Positions 33,601 through 48,100 of a stretch of 64,000 nt of DNA are shown here, in pieces. The DNA is from Rhodeus uyekii (Eukaryota; Chordata; Actinopteri; Cypriniformes; Acheilognathidae), in contig JAWRVZ010000104.1 in NCBI GenBank assembly GCA_037043235.1, positions 682,001 to 746,000 of the forward strand. The letters are read 5' to 3'. Numbering within the stretch: position 1 is the first letter of the stretch; every line of letters begins with the position of its first letter. The notes beneath the pieces are model-generated. The model had not been told where the DNA came from, did no database searches, and saw nothing but the letters and a program-made list of their open reading frames with translations. The translations under genes were made by a program, and so were the position numbers.

Positions 33601-36065
33601 CACAGAATAAAGCAAGTCTTTCAGGTTTATTGAAGTGAGAGGAGGGTAAATGTCAGGTTTTTCATGTGCTGGTCTGAATCCTCTGAAGCTTAAAGTTGTG
33701 TAGGAAATATGGTCTGTAGCTCAGTTTTAGTGAGAGCGTACTTATAAAACCACAAGTGAAGTTGAAAAAATAATCATGAAAGGGAAAAAGATCTGCTTTA
33801 TTTGTATTGTTATTATTTAAGTGGTGCTTTTCTATTTAAAGCGGTGCAGAGGCCTGGCCTACTCTGCATCTTTCACTCTGGTTTCTTCACATTGACTGAA
33901 GGATTTTGTCTCTCTGATCAGCTCAGGAGTCGCACATGGTGCCGTATTGCCCCCTTGTGGCTACAATATAACGTTATGCCTCGCTGTAGTGACAGACTGA
34001 TTCAAGCTGTAGACACTGTAAAAGGATCAGCCTGTAGTTGTGATGTTTTTGGAGCCATTGTATGTCCACATAAATTGCTGTACTGAAACATTTATGAGCA
34101 TGTTAGTTGTATAGTTTCTGGATAATTAGTATGACTGAAAGCAAGGATTCACTAGCTCTGTTTCCATTAACCTTCAAGTTGAAAGTACGTATCATATATC
34201 GCCAAAAAGTATTTAAACTTCCACAAGGTGGCTTTTCAGGCAGTTCGATGAAGGAATATTCTGCAGAACTGCATTTACAGTCACTTTTCGTACGCAATAG
34301 TCCATCATTCTTTGAAGAGGACGTATTATCTTTGGACAGAAGAGGTTTTTTTTTATTAATCTCATAAAAGGCAAATTAATTATGGGAATACAGGATTCTA
34401 AACAACAAAGAAATGAAAATCAAAATAGGAGATGGGAGGAGAGAAATATCTCGGATGTGGCTGTTCTGAAGTATAAAGGGCTTTCCTTGCTGTCAATGCT
34501 TAGGTAACACGGCTACGTCTTCTACGATAAAATAATGGCTAGTGCAGCGACTGCAATAAACTTAAATCTACTAACATCCTTTGCTGTGACTTCTGGAAGG
34601 ACTTCACGTGAGAGGAAAAAATGACGCTTTATTCGCATAACATTGGTTAATGTAAACGCTGTAACTTCACAGTAGTTGTACATTTTTAATCTACATTTAG
34701 AAAATATTGCAAAAGCTGTAATGGAAACCCTCTGCTGATCATGAAAACAACACGTTGGGCTTTATTCGTGAAACATGAGCAGAACTAATTTTGGGGTAAA
34801 TGGTCTGATTTGCGAAAGTTAATGTAATTTGTTAGTTCGTACAAAGGTAAATTTACCCCTGCTCCGTATCATGTGTAAATGGTGTTATAAACCAGAATAT
34901 TTTGTGTTCTTTAAAGCAAGCTGATGACTTCGTTTTTATAATGCTTTGAGTTTGTTTTCCCATGTCATTTACTATTGAGGTTAAACGTATTTGGCTTGCT
35001 GTCCGCAGTCGAGTGGCTTGAGGAAGTGTCTTCAACTCAAGCTCTCAAGAGTTGAAAAATGTCCAACTTTGGGTAAAACACAGCGCTCATTACTTCACTT
35101 CTTCTTACCCAGCCGTCCAATCACAGTGGAGGAGGGGGTGGGACAAATACCACACCGGCCAACACTCACATCCTATCGTACAATGACTGAACAACAATGG
35201 AGAAGTTAATCTCATTTGATACTATTGCATTTTTAGATTCAGTAATTGTTTATGAAACAAAACTTTCTGTGAAATCAGATCCTAGTGATGCATTATGAAG
35301 CGCAGATATTTCGTATCATAGCAACCAAAGCACTTCAGCTGGAAAAAACGCTGCGCCTCCAAAGCTCTCAATTGCCCCAGCAGGGCATTTTCAGAAGAAC
35401 GCCTGGCATTTTCAGCTGACTAAAAACTCTTTGGTGGAGACACTTTAATTGAATATGTTTTGTTTGGCATATAGCCATTTAGTCTCTTTTGAAGCACTAT
35501 ACTGGATCCAAACCAGAGAAGGAAGTCCAGAAAATTACCCAGGGTTCCTGGACACATCATTTATGCAGTTGTAACTCATGGGCGGGATTTATGCAAATTG
35601 TGAATGAGCGTGCCCTATTTACAAATCGTTGCGTACATGCAGTTACCTATTAAACTTTAGGTTTGGGAAGCGTTTGTGAATCCAGTGGAGTGTGTTTTTG
35701 GAAGATCCATTTTATGTGTAAAACTGTGAATTACTCGCATGTTATAAGTTTTATGAATTAGTCCCAATCATTACATGGCTTGACCAATTATAATTAAGTA
35801 ACATCTATACACAATTGTAATTTTTTTTAGTTTTGTGATTATCACTTCATTTCTGCAAGATGAATTGTCAGATAGTGTCAACACTGTACACAATGACATT
35901 GCGATGCGTTAGTCACTGGTGCATAAAAATTTAAAAATAAATTCAAAGACAGTCGTTGATTTTGTAATATTGAGCACGCATTCAGATATTACAGATGTAG
36001 GTGTGCTTTTTTAACATCTAAACGCATAAGGACACAATAAGTCTCTCTTGTTTTGTGTGTTTTAG
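30700..36065. other. Long stag2 intron 1, no further gene recognised
   Basis: No coding exon is supported in this stretch. A small CpG-rich patch with CCAATCA near 31490 (31300-31560) could be an alternative promoter, but nothing proves it. A fragment beginning GGGGTGGGCGATAAACACGA near 32609 resembles a decayed DNA transposon end. Confidence 0.4.
34155..34735. repeat. Putative MITE with TTTCCATTA inverted ends
   Basis: The left end CTCTGTTTCCATTAACC at about 34156 is mirrored by GCTGTAATGGAAACCCTCTG at about 34714-34733. No coding capacity is seen between them. Boundaries and superfamily are uncertain. Confidence 0.4.
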
Positions 36066-36154
36066 GTTTATGAGACAAAAGTACCCACTGTTGCCCTGTG
36101 TGTGTAAAGACAAAGCTCTTGACAAGTTGAAGTGGACCAGAAGATGTTAAAGAA

Positions 36155-39100
36155 ATGATAGCCGCACCGGAATTACAAACAGAGTTTCATTACCCTCAGT
36201 GAGTACATGAATGCACATTGTGTGTTTGCATGCGTTCATATGCTCTCCCTCACTCTGATGACATGGATCTGTTTGTCTGAACAGGGACACTGACACCCGA
36301 TTCTCATCAGACACTGATTTTGATGATCCTGATGGGAGGAATGTCATCATTGGGAAAGGCAAGGTATGTGTGTACTCTTTACAAGATTTCACAAGGTTCC
36401 TTCAAAAGGCCTTTTAACCCTTTTCCACTGAAGTGGTTCTGGAGCTAATTATTGGCCAGGAGTTTTGAACTTTTCCTAACTTAAAGTTCTGACTTCAAAA
36501 CTGACTGATGATTTAACCACGTTTCTATGTACCCTGCCAATAAATAAATGGCTTTATGAGAATTTTTAAACTTAATTCAGTTAAGCACCAGCTGTTTGTA
36601 ATCATCAGTCAAATTATTTATATGTATAACATTTATAGCAAACCGTTTTTACGTGATATTTGCAACTTAGAAACTGTATTGCTGTGGAAATCCAGCCGTT
36701 GTGAAGAGTTTGATCCAGTTCTTTACTGTTGACCTGTAATGTCACTCTGCTTCAGGCGAAGAAAGGAAAGAAGGGCCCTGGAGAGAAGGGGAAAGGAGCG
36801 GGGAAAGGAGCTGGACGCATGAATGGTCACCACCAGGAAAACGGCATGGAAAATGTCATGCTTTTTGAAGTGGTCAGGCTGGGGAAGAGTGCCATGCAGG
36901 TCAGTGAGCATATTACCGGATTTTACACTGCCCTCTGTCACACTCTGGCATTCACATCTTGAATTCCCTCATGTGGGTTTGTGGCTTCTGGAGAGATTTG
37001 AGTGTTGGCAGGAGAATATGCAGACAGATGTACCACTGTGTAGTCGAGCAGATTTTGACCTTTGTGAGATTTCTGCTCTCCTGTTTTGCAGTCGGTCGTT
37101 GATGACTGGATTGAGTCCTATAAACACGACAAAGACGTCGCACTTCTAGACTTGATCAATTTCTTCATCCAGTGCTCTGGCTGCAAAGGTTTGAATGCCA
37201 TTTCTCATGTGATCTGCTAAATGTTGTGTGACCGGCAGAATCAGCATAGTTACAGAGAAAGTTTTATCATGTACTCAATACCCTCATTTTGTTTAGTTTT
37301 TGCTGTCTCCCATATAATGAAAGTTAATCTCCAAAAAGGAAATAAACTAGTGCTGTTTGATGCTTTTGTTTCAGAACAAGACCAGAATTTTAACCTAGGT
37401 CATTAAAAACCTGTCCAAATTTAGTTTGACACTTAAACGCCCCGATATGTTTGCAGGAAAGTTCGTTGTTTTTCGCTTGGGGGGGGGGGGGGGGGGGGGG
37501 GGGTAAAAATATGCAAGTTTGAAATATGTGAGCATGTTCGCTTGTAGTATAACAAATATCCAGATGCCACCCACGCTACTGAGAACGAAGTTCAGATGAA
37601 ATGTGTAAATATGTGCAGCATGCTTTCCTCTCTATAACAAAACGAACAAACGAAAATGAGAAAACGGCAAGCATTTTTCAAAGAAAGCATCTAATCAAAG
37701 CAATGTGGATATGTTTGCTCTTGCTCCTCAATTTGGCACTCCAGCAAAATCACTTCATGTTTGTTTATATAGCTCTTTATACAGTAGATTGCTTAAAAGC
37801 ATGCCGCTTTACAGTATTAAACGTGAAAGTCAAGTGCCTCATTTCATCAGAACTTCATCATTTTCTACTATAAAGTGACTAGACAGATGAAATAAACCAG
37901 AGAAGAGGTTCACATTAAAGAAGCCTCAGTGCACACCTACCTATTACATAATCGCCATGGACCAATGGGAGTTCGAAGGCGTTTATCGCTTTTCCTAGAA
38001 AGTTTCGAACTGAAAAACCAACACAAACTAAATTCGTTTTTTGCCCGATTTCGTTTGAAATGATGTCAGATCAGTTCCTCCTTCGATTTCACTTGAAGTA
38101 TATCTGGGCTTTTATGGCCAACAGTTATGGACCATTCATAAAGGACAATATCTACAACTATAAAGCTTTTGGAATTCTTTGAGAATAGGGAAGTCCACAC
38201 CACAACTATAACCAAAACATGATTTTTCGATGAACAATTAACCGATTGACAGCCTATCAAAATGATGTAAAGCAGCAGACAACAAAACTGCTACATGTGT
38301 TTGGATTGGATGTGAATATAGTGACCATATAGTGATTTTTATAGCTATTATTTTAGGTATGAACAGCTTTAAGTTTCATTATATGGATAAAAGAAGGTTA
38401 AACATTCTACTAAATTTAAGGAAGTAAATAATTTTTCTTTTAGCAGTTCATTTTTCTCATAGAAAAAAACATAAATTTAAACACCTGGACAAGACATGAC
38501 CTTAGATAAGTATCAACTTAAGCTCATATAAATGTTATTACCTTTTCAAATACACCAAACTCTTTTGCAGGTGTTGTCACTGGGGAGATGTTCCGCAACA
38601 TGCAAAACTCTGAGATCATCAGGAAGATGACAGAAGAGTTTGATGAGGTAAACTCTCCAACTCTGAGTATGGCTCTTCTCAAAAACTTGTTTCCTCACCC
38701 AGTACATGCTGTGTTTTATGCCCACACTAACCAGCGAGAGTTGATGTTATTGCAGGACAGCGGCGATTATCCGCTCACAATGGCCGGGCCGCAGTGGAAG
38801 AAGTTCAAGTCTAGTTTCTGCGAGTTTATCGGTGTGTTGGTGCGGCAGTGTCAGTACAGCATCATCTATGACGAATACATGATGGACACAGTCATCTCAC
38901 TGCTCACCGGCCTCTCAGACTCTCAAGTCCGCGCTTTCAGACACACCAGCACCCTGGCAGGTCAGTATCGCTGCTATTCTATGAATCAGATATTTTAGTT
39001 TTGATTGGGTGAATTAAGTATGAAGACTCTGTTTTTTCTCCTACAGCTATGAAACTAATGACAGCCCTCGTGAATGTAGCACTGAACCTCAGCATCAACA

Positions 39101-42100
39101 TGGACAACACTCAGCGGCAATATGAAGCAGAGAGGAACAAGATGATTGGAAAGAGGGCCAACGACAGACTAGAGCTTCTGCTTCAGAAACGCAAGGAGGT
39201 GAGTGTCTTCCAGGAGAGAGATGCAGCGTGCATTTAAATAAATTCAGCAACTATAAAAGGGGCAGAGTGAATAAGCGAAGCCTTCAGATGCACAGGAGAT
39301 TTGTTTTAATCTTCCCTGTGGAGACTTACTTCCCTTTGCGTGAGGCTGCCAGGTCACTGCAGTGTTGGCTGATTTTCTTCCCAACACCTACGCCTCTGTT
39401 GGCCAACAGCCACGAAAACACACGACCAGCCAAACACTTAGCACATTTCATCTGTAATCTTCCCCTTAAAGCTGAGTAAACGCGGATAAAGTCATTAAAA
39501 AAGGGTCCTATTGTAATGAGAGCTCTGTGTTGCTGTGGGCTGTCAGGTTAACCGCAGCGCTCTCACCCTGTCAGCACCCGTGGGGTTAGAATCTGCCTGA
39601 ATGGCCATGAGTATGAAAGCTGTGTTTTACTGGCGCTGTAAATTAACTGGGTTATGTAATAACAACCCCTGCTGTTATGCCATCTGCGTTTGTGAGTGTG
39701 AGATTTTATTGATGTCTTCATAGTATTGATAGTATAGAGTTAAACCACGTGGACAAGCACAAAACATGAGTTGTAGTTTAGAGCAATTTTCTGGGTTATG
39801 CTCTGTTAGCATCTGTGGCTTGCTCTCGATTTTTATGTATGTACAGAAATTTATGGGTGAAATCATTGGAGAGCAAACATATATTAATCACACCATAGAT
39901 TGTGATTTTGGTTTTTATGAACTAAGATATGATTCTTATTATGTTTTTCTAAACTTGTTTTAATTTACAGTAACTAGAAGTTTCCATTGATTAAAATTAG
40001 TAGTAAGATAATTATAATTAGCTGAAATTATTTTATAATAATAGCTTTCTTTTTCTAGGATCCGATGACTGGAGAAGGGTTTTTAGAACTGTTATTATTT
40101 ATTTGCCAAATGTTATCTTTCAGAGCCTGGCATACCGTACTTTCCGTATTTTATGCACTATAAGGCGCACCTAATAATATGACGCGCCTTATGTGTGGAC
40201 TGAGTTCCAAAATCTGTAAAAATGTTGTTGTGCGACTTTGGTAAGCCAAAATCAAGAGCTCCGCTTGATTGACTGTCGGACCATTTCCCACTGACACAGG
40301 GATGTAATGCGTACAGTACGTACGCTGGCAGCTCTTAAACCAATCAGAGAACATGTACCCCGCCACACCTCCAGTGGTTTACTACTGCTGCTGACAGGGA
40401 ACCCGTTGTTGTACTGAAATCTGACTCCCCGTCGCGTGCATTCATTAATACACGCTTCCTGGAGCATATTCGCATATTTTTTATTATTTGTTTTCCCACA
40501 AAGAAAACACCCAAAACGTGCTCAGAAGTTTTGAGTACACTTAAATTAATACATAGAAAATTAAACAATGTGGATAAAGGATGCAAAAAAAACATGACGG
40601 GTGGAACTGTAAACTGCCTGAGCTTCATCAGGTTAAGCGAGAAAGACACCAGCAAAACTGCTGATTTTACTCTGAAATTATTTTCCTGCTCCTTGAAGAT
40701 CAGAGAAAATTTATTACTTTCCTCTTTGTACTTTTGTAAAATTAAAGTAACATTTAATTGTTTTTCACATGATCAGTGGGTGTTTGCACGTTCTGGGTGT
40801 TTGCTGTGTGGAAACAAAATATTGATTGATAAGCGAATATGCTCAAGGCAGCGCATATTAATGAATGCACGAGGGGGGATTCAGATTTCGGTACAACACC
40901 TGCATGTTTGATGGCGAAATTGCCCAGATGTTCAATTCAGACACAGAAGATAATGACTTGGATTGGATGGATTGATTAAAACATAATGTGAGTGTATTGT
41001 TAAATAGTTAGATATTAAATAGTAGATTAAATAGTAGAATAAAGTTCAACTAAACTTACTGTTTTGCTTCCGTTACCTATTTATTTTTTTATTTTTTTGT
41101 AGAACGTAGCGTCCATCTTATGTATGGGTTAAGTACAGAAATAGACCCCGTAATTGAGACTGCGCCTTATAATCCGGTGCGGAAAATATGGTAACTAGAA
41201 TAAAAACTTCTTTATAAAATGCCCATGCCTTTTTAGATTTGATTTATTTATAAGTCTAGAAATAACACTTTTAAAATTGGGCTACCTCACATTTCCAAGG
41301 CCTTTCTAATGGGTTCTTAAAAAATGTGAATTAAAGTAAGAAACTCCCCTTTAGTTGTTTTTTTGGTGACCATGTTTGTGAAGCATCCTGTTTCTTAAAA
41401 GAACATCAAAATGAAAAATGGCAGGTTACATTGCCATTTCATTGTTCCAAGTTTCATAGACTGTGGAATAGAAAGTGATGTTAAGCAGCTCATATATAAG
41501 ATGCTGTTGATTACACACACAAACCATTGACTTGTAGTGTAGTTTACCGTCATACCCTTCCTGCAGCAATGATTGAATAATGAACTCCTTTTTTTTTCTT
41601 TACAGTTACAAGAAAATCAAGATGAAATTGAAAACATGATGAATGCCATTTTCAAGGGCGTCTTTGTTCACCGATATCGGTATGCTCACTCATAAGTGTT
41701 GATTTTCTACAGCGCAAACTCTCATCATCAATTACCACTCAAGTGATTGCTCTTTAATTCTCTGATATGTTCCCATGGGTGTCTGTAGGCTTAAGTGCTT
41801 CTGTTATTCCTCCTCAGTGATGCAATAGCCGAGATCCGGGCAATCTGCATCGAGGAGATCGGTGTGTGGATGAAAATGTACAGTGATGCATTTCTTAACG
41901 ACAGCTATCTTAAGTATGTGGGCTGGACCATGCATGACAAGGTGAGAGAATTCAATCATTTTTCTCTCCATTTTCTTTAATCCTTAAATATAGTGTCAGA
42001 TGGAGTTAGTCACGACACATTTCTGGAGTTGGAACAAAATTGTAGCTCTTTCTCTCTCTCTCTCTCTCTCTCTCAGCAAGGTGAAGTGCGTCTGAAGTGT

Positions 42101-45100
42101 CTCACAGCTCTGCAGGGGCTGTACTATAACCGTGAGCTCAACGCCAAACTGGAGCTCTTCACCAGCCGCTTCAAGGTGAGAGAACCATCTGGGGAAGCTT
42201 CATCCAAAATAGAGAAAATACAGAAATGAGTCATCATAAATTCTCCCCTGTGAAATTAAGAATTTAATGAAATGATTTGTATGTATCTTCTCAATATTTA
42301 AAAATAAAATGCACCTTTTCACCGAGTGTTTGAAGTTGGTTTGATGAGGTTGTGTGTTTGTTTCCATCAGGACCGCATTGTGTCTATGACGCTGGACAAG
42401 GAGTATGATGTTGCAGTGCAAGCAATAAAACTGCTCACGCTGGTGTTACAGTACGTGTAAAACCCTGAGTACACTTTCTGCTCTAGCGGTTTCTTTTGAT
42501 ATAAACTAGTGTTTTGAATTAGGACTAGTGGTTGCAAAACATCTTGGTTATGTGAGAAATTAATTCTCAAAATGTAAAGACGTTTATAGTTTTACAAAAG
42601 ATTTCTATTTTAAAGAAATTGGTCTTTTGAACTTTCTATTCATCTATGAATTCACAAAAATATGAAGCACCACAATTGTTTTCTACATTGATCATTCAAC
42701 TGTAAATGTTTCTTCAGCACCGAATCAGTATATTAGAGTGATTTATGAAGTATCATGTGAAAATGAAGAACAGCAATGGCTGCAAGGAATTAATTACATT
42801 TTAAAATATATTAGTTTATCATCTCACTGAAATATTTAAAAAACAGTAATACCTTGTTTTACGAGTGACTTTGTGTACGAGCATTGTATCGGAGTGCGAG
42901 AAATTTTTTGTGTAGAAAAGTCCTAACACTCAGCATCTTCGCGTGCATTTTTACTGGAAATATCCTAAACACAGCCTCTCATAACACAGTTCCAACCCCT
43001 TTATCACCTCTTAACTCATTCATTCTCTCAGCGTCGCTCGGTTTGGTTGCGTCATTCACCACAGTGGATTCTTTTATAAGTGATTTACAGCGGTTTTACC
43101 TCGTGTTGTTAACATTAATTGTGATCGCTATTGTTCACGTAGTGAAATATATATGTACAGCTATAGAAAGAAGGTACGAAATCCTCCCTCTAAGCAGTAA
43201 CTGTCACGGTTCATGATTTCATTGTCTCCTAGTTCTGCCTGTGTGTGTGTGTGTGTGTGTGTGTGGGGGGGCGTGGTCACTGATCACTTCCTGATCTCAC
43301 ACACCTGATTCTCATCTCATCTGCCTATTTATTTCACTTCTCTCCACTCCTGTGTTGTCGAGTCGTTGTCTCTGTTATGTCCGCGCTGTCTTTGGGTCTC
43401 CCGTGTTCCATGTTCCACAACCTTCACTCTGGATTATCACTTTGTTTGATTTCTGAACTATGAATCCATGTTTTGTGTTTTCCCTTGCTGACAGTAACAC
43501 CCCACTCCCCCCTCCTCTTGTCTCATTCACACCAGCAGTGTCGCTGCTCAAAGCTGAAGTGTGCGTTACAGTAAATTGTCAAGTATTTTTAGTTTAATTG
43601 TCAAATATTAATTAGTATTTATGAGATCTTAATGGTTATAATTTTAACTGTAATTAATAGGGTAAAAATATTTAAAATGGGCATTAATGGTCGTGTGGAA
43701 CGAATCAATTGATTTTTTTGGTGTACGAGCATTTTGGGTTACGAGCTTGCTCTTGGATCTTGAAACTCATAAACCGAGGTATTACTGTAGTAAACAGTTA
43801 TATTAAATTTTAGTAGTCATTCACCTTGTTTTTTTTTTGTTTTTTTTATTAAGATCATAAGAAAATAAAAATAAAAATCTTCCCAACATCAAACCTTTGA
43901 ATAGTAATGTATAACTAGATAGAGGAAGTTTATGATAATAAACTTCAGTTGGCTTGAGAAAGCCTATCCTGAAAGTTAAATTTATTTGTAAAAGCTTAAC
44001 AAGTTGTTTAAGTTTACAGATAGATAGATGGAAAGAATTAGATCTTGAGCATATATACACTTGTTAGTTATTGCTTTGCGTTGTTTCTAGGCAGTTACTA
44101 AGGTGTCGTTATTTTCTTTGATCATAATTTAATCTTTAATCAATTGATGATCAATTTTGCTAGCAAGATTTAATGTTAATTATCTTGTTGATAGCAAGAT
44201 TTAGTATGAATTCCGAAGTCATTAGCAACATTTAACATAAATAAGCATGTTGCTGGCAAGAATTAGCTGAATTAGCATATTGGTAGCAAGATTTATTGTT
44301 AATTAACAAGTTGCTATCAAGATTTAGCATGATCTAGCATGTCACTAGTGAGAATTTGCGTGATCTAGCATGTTGCTAGCAAGATTTAACGTTAATTAAC
44401 AAGACGCTATTGACATTTAGTGTGAACTAACATGTCGCTAGTGAGATTTGTTAATTCGTAGGTCGCTTGTGAGATTTAGGCCACGTCCACACGATGCCGG
44501 CGCGTTCCCTATCCGATCTTTTTTTTCCTCGTTCCAAAAAAAATATCAGCGTCCACACGATACCACTGAAACCGACTGAATCCGGTGTAGTTTATATGCC
44601 AGACCAGTATGGGGCGCTGTAATTCTGCCACAGATAATATACTATACACAGAGAAGACGACCTTGAGCATGCGCATTGTTGTTGCTGTTCAGTGTTGCCA
44701 GATTGCTAGTTACCTTTTTGTCACGTCCGATCGGGAAAAAATGCATTGGGCTGGTTGATCAAATTTGGGATGGTTTTTGATGCATAAAATCGCTCAATAT
44801 TTTTCATTATTTATAAGAGTACGCACTTTGGGCTGGTATTTTTTTAAATTGGAGGGTTTTAAGCTGTAGCTGCGCTGGAATCTTCAGTACAATCTGGCAA
44901 CACTGTTGCTGTTACTGTGACGCAGCCGACACGTGATGTGATAAAAAAATATACGGATTGGCCGTCCACACGAGTCCGCAAGGGTGTCGGATTCAGATCT
45001 ATCCACTTTAGGACCCGGTATCAAAAGAGAGCGGATTCAGTCTCCCAAATCGCCGGATCAGTGTGGACGGAACGCCAATCCGATAAGAAATGTGTGCGGA

Positions 45101-48100
45101 TGCAGTGATCTGCGTCTCCGTGTGGACGGGGCCTTAACATGAGTTAACATGTCACTGACGAGAATGAATGTTATTTAACAAGTCACTAGTGAGATTTAAT
45201 GTTTTAAAGAACACAAGAGTCAGTTGACGCAGAGACTGGAGGTTATTGATGATTCAGCTGAACAGTGAGTGGTCTGAAATATCAAAGAATAATAATGAAT
45301 ATTAAATATAAATCTAAAATAAACAACATTTACATTGGTAATAAACATGAGTAAATAATTAATTGATTACAGAAGTGTTGCAATACTTGGTTAGTGCACA
45401 AAATGGCATCTAGGGAACATACATGGAGTTTTTTCATCATGAGGGATCATCGGTGTTGTAACGAAATACCAAAAAATAAATAACAATGCTTTTTGATCCC
45501 CAAAGTGTTGAAAATTGCAATTAGTTTATAAAAATGTTTACGGTTTAATTACAACCTTGGCTTTTAATGGTCAGTTTTCACTAATGTGAATACTTTGTTT
45601 TATTTCTATTTTAAAGATGTAATTAAGCATTATTAATATAGTCTTACCACTTTCTAAACAGACTGCAGTTCCACTGCATATATATGGAGCCCTTTATACA
45701 TTTATTTACTATATAAATGTGTGTATAGATAGATATGTATGTGTGTGTATATATATATATATATATGTATATGTATATATGTGTGTGTGTGTGTATAAAG
45801 CCTTTCTTCATGTGAAATAAAATAACTTAAATATTAGTATTTCTTAAATAATTCCTGCTAAAGTACAATGAGGAGAGTAATGCTGTTTTTTTCTAATCTC
45901 AAGCAGTTTTCAGATTGAATTGATCTGCCATGTCAGACTTCAGTTCAACACGGCAATTATAGCAGATAAATGAATCAACGCAATGTAATATTTGTATAAA
46001 GCCTTCCTCCATGGGAAACAAAATAACTTAAATATTAGGATTTTTAAAATAATTCCTGCTCATGTAATGCAGCAGAGTAATGCAGTTTTTTTTAACTCAA
46101 GCAGTTTACAGTTTGAAGCGATCTGCCATCGTTTTTGCATCCTTTTAAATACCTTATTTCATTTATTGTTTAAGTGTTCACAAAACATCGATCTATCAGC
46201 GAATCTGCTCAGGAAACGCGTTTGAACTCGAGAACAGGAGTCAGACTTTAGTTAAAAGCAGATAAAAGAATTAACACAATGTAACTATATACTCGAGAAT
46301 TAGTTATAAATAACTTTGACTGTTAGACGCTGCATTTGAAGAGAGTCAGCGCGCTCTGCTCAGGGAAGCCGTTTACATGTGTCTTCCCCGTGCAAACACG
46401 AGCGAGAGTCAGAATTCGGCAATAAAGTACATAAATGAGCGCTATAAATAAACTTAGGCGATTAGACGGTTATGCTTTGGCGCGAGTCCAGGAGGACGCG
46501 CGTTTAAACTTCACTTACCTTCCCCATAGTAATGTACTCCGTTGCCGAGTAAAGACGAATGAGAGTCAGAATTTGGCCATATAAGTGCATAAATCTTCAA
46601 GGAAACACGCTGCAGCGGTTACTTGATAATCGGAAACAATTTCCGTTTGATCATAAACTCTCTCACATAAATCTATTTTAGGAGATTATGATCTCTCTCT
46701 CCAGCAGTAATGGCGTCTTTGAAAAGCTTTGAGGCTTTGAATTGCAGCGCTCTGATTCGTTCAAACTTCAGTGCTCTCACTGACAGGGGTGTAATTTTGT
46801 GATATTATGAATGTAAAATAGAGAGATTTAACTTACTAATTAAAGTAAAAAATCGATTGTAGACCTGCAAGTTTTTTTTCAGGATTTAAAAAAATAAAAT
46901 GCATGCCCATTGGAATGGACATGTTCACACATACTGTATTGAAATGTATTATATATCAGGTGTAATGTTGTGATGTTACCAACAGATGGAGTGGACGCTC
47001 TATCTAAAATTCAGTTTTCACTTCATTAGTGAAAGTCTATGGAGATTTTATGACTTTAATCTTCAGTTTTATCAAAAATCATAAGTCTGATCAGTCTGAA
47101 AAGGGATAGCAACTCAAGTCAGAACAGGTCTGAAGTCTGAGCAGAGTTTAGTGGTTGTAGCTTTAAAGCTCTAGGAGGAGATGCATTGAGAATTTTAGGT
47201 AAGAAGAATAATAATAATAATAATAATAAGTTTAGATACAATATCACTAAGTTGGCTTTCTCAAGCCAACTTAATGACAGATGACACTTATGATGTAGTT
47301 CTTATAATTCTTTACTCAAAAAGATTCCTGAACCCACGAATTATCGGCTCAACTCAATCCAATTATTCATTGTATCTGTCAGAGTAATTGAATCAACATT
47401 TGACTGATCTCCTGAAACACGGTAGGTAGAACTGGTTGTGAGACAGATGCTCATATGCTCTTGTTGTTTGGTATTGCAGTAGCAGTGATGAGGTTCTGAC
47501 TGCAGAAGACTGTGAGAGTGTGTACCACCTAGTGTATTCAGCCCACCGCCCCGTCGCTGTGGCAGCAGGAGAGTTCCTCTTTAAAAAGTGAGTTTTATTC
47601 GTGGTTTATCACCTATTTTTTAACCAGCTGAAAATCATAAAACAAAACTATATCTAGAGACATAAATGATTAGGCGTTAGACAATATTAGATTGAGGTAA
47701 ACGGTTTCATATTTGTTTGCAGACTGTTTAGTCATCGAGACCCTGAAGATGACAGCATGCCCAAGAGACGAGGCAGACAGAGCGCCAACGCCAACCTCAT
47801 CAAAACCACTGTCTTTTTCTTCCTGGAGAGTGAGGTGAGAACACCAACAACATCCTTGCACATGATGTGACATCAAATCAAGTCAGGTCTGTTTGCATGT
47901 TAAAGTCTGCAATTTCTGTGCAACTAATGGCACTAAACAGAATTGCACATGATTTCTCTTCTTTTAAAAAAAAAAACAGTTTCTCAAAACATGCTCCTTC
48001 TATACATCATTTTGTTTCAGTATTCTTCCATTAATTCCATTAATTGCAATACAGTTTATTAATGAAGCATGATAGTCTCTAGATGATTCTGATATGTCAG

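Larger units (their letters stand above)
43949..47273. repeat. Composite hairpin-ended repeat, about 3.3 kb
   Basis: The left border is TTGGCTTGAGAAAGCC (43949-43964). The right border is the palindrome around GTTGGCTTTCTCAAGCCAAC (47251-47270). Each can fold into a GGCTT/AAGCC hairpin with a 4-6 nt loop. Inside are a minisatellite, a nested MITE pair, and a degenerate tandem repeat of about 190 bp. Nothing coding was recognised. That the whole span is one element is inference from the matching borders. Confidence 0.45.

Noticed and set aside
42884..43216. 110-codon open frame in a stag2 intron
   Set aside because: It lies wholly inside a Tigger/pogo-like non-autonomous element and is not a transposase.
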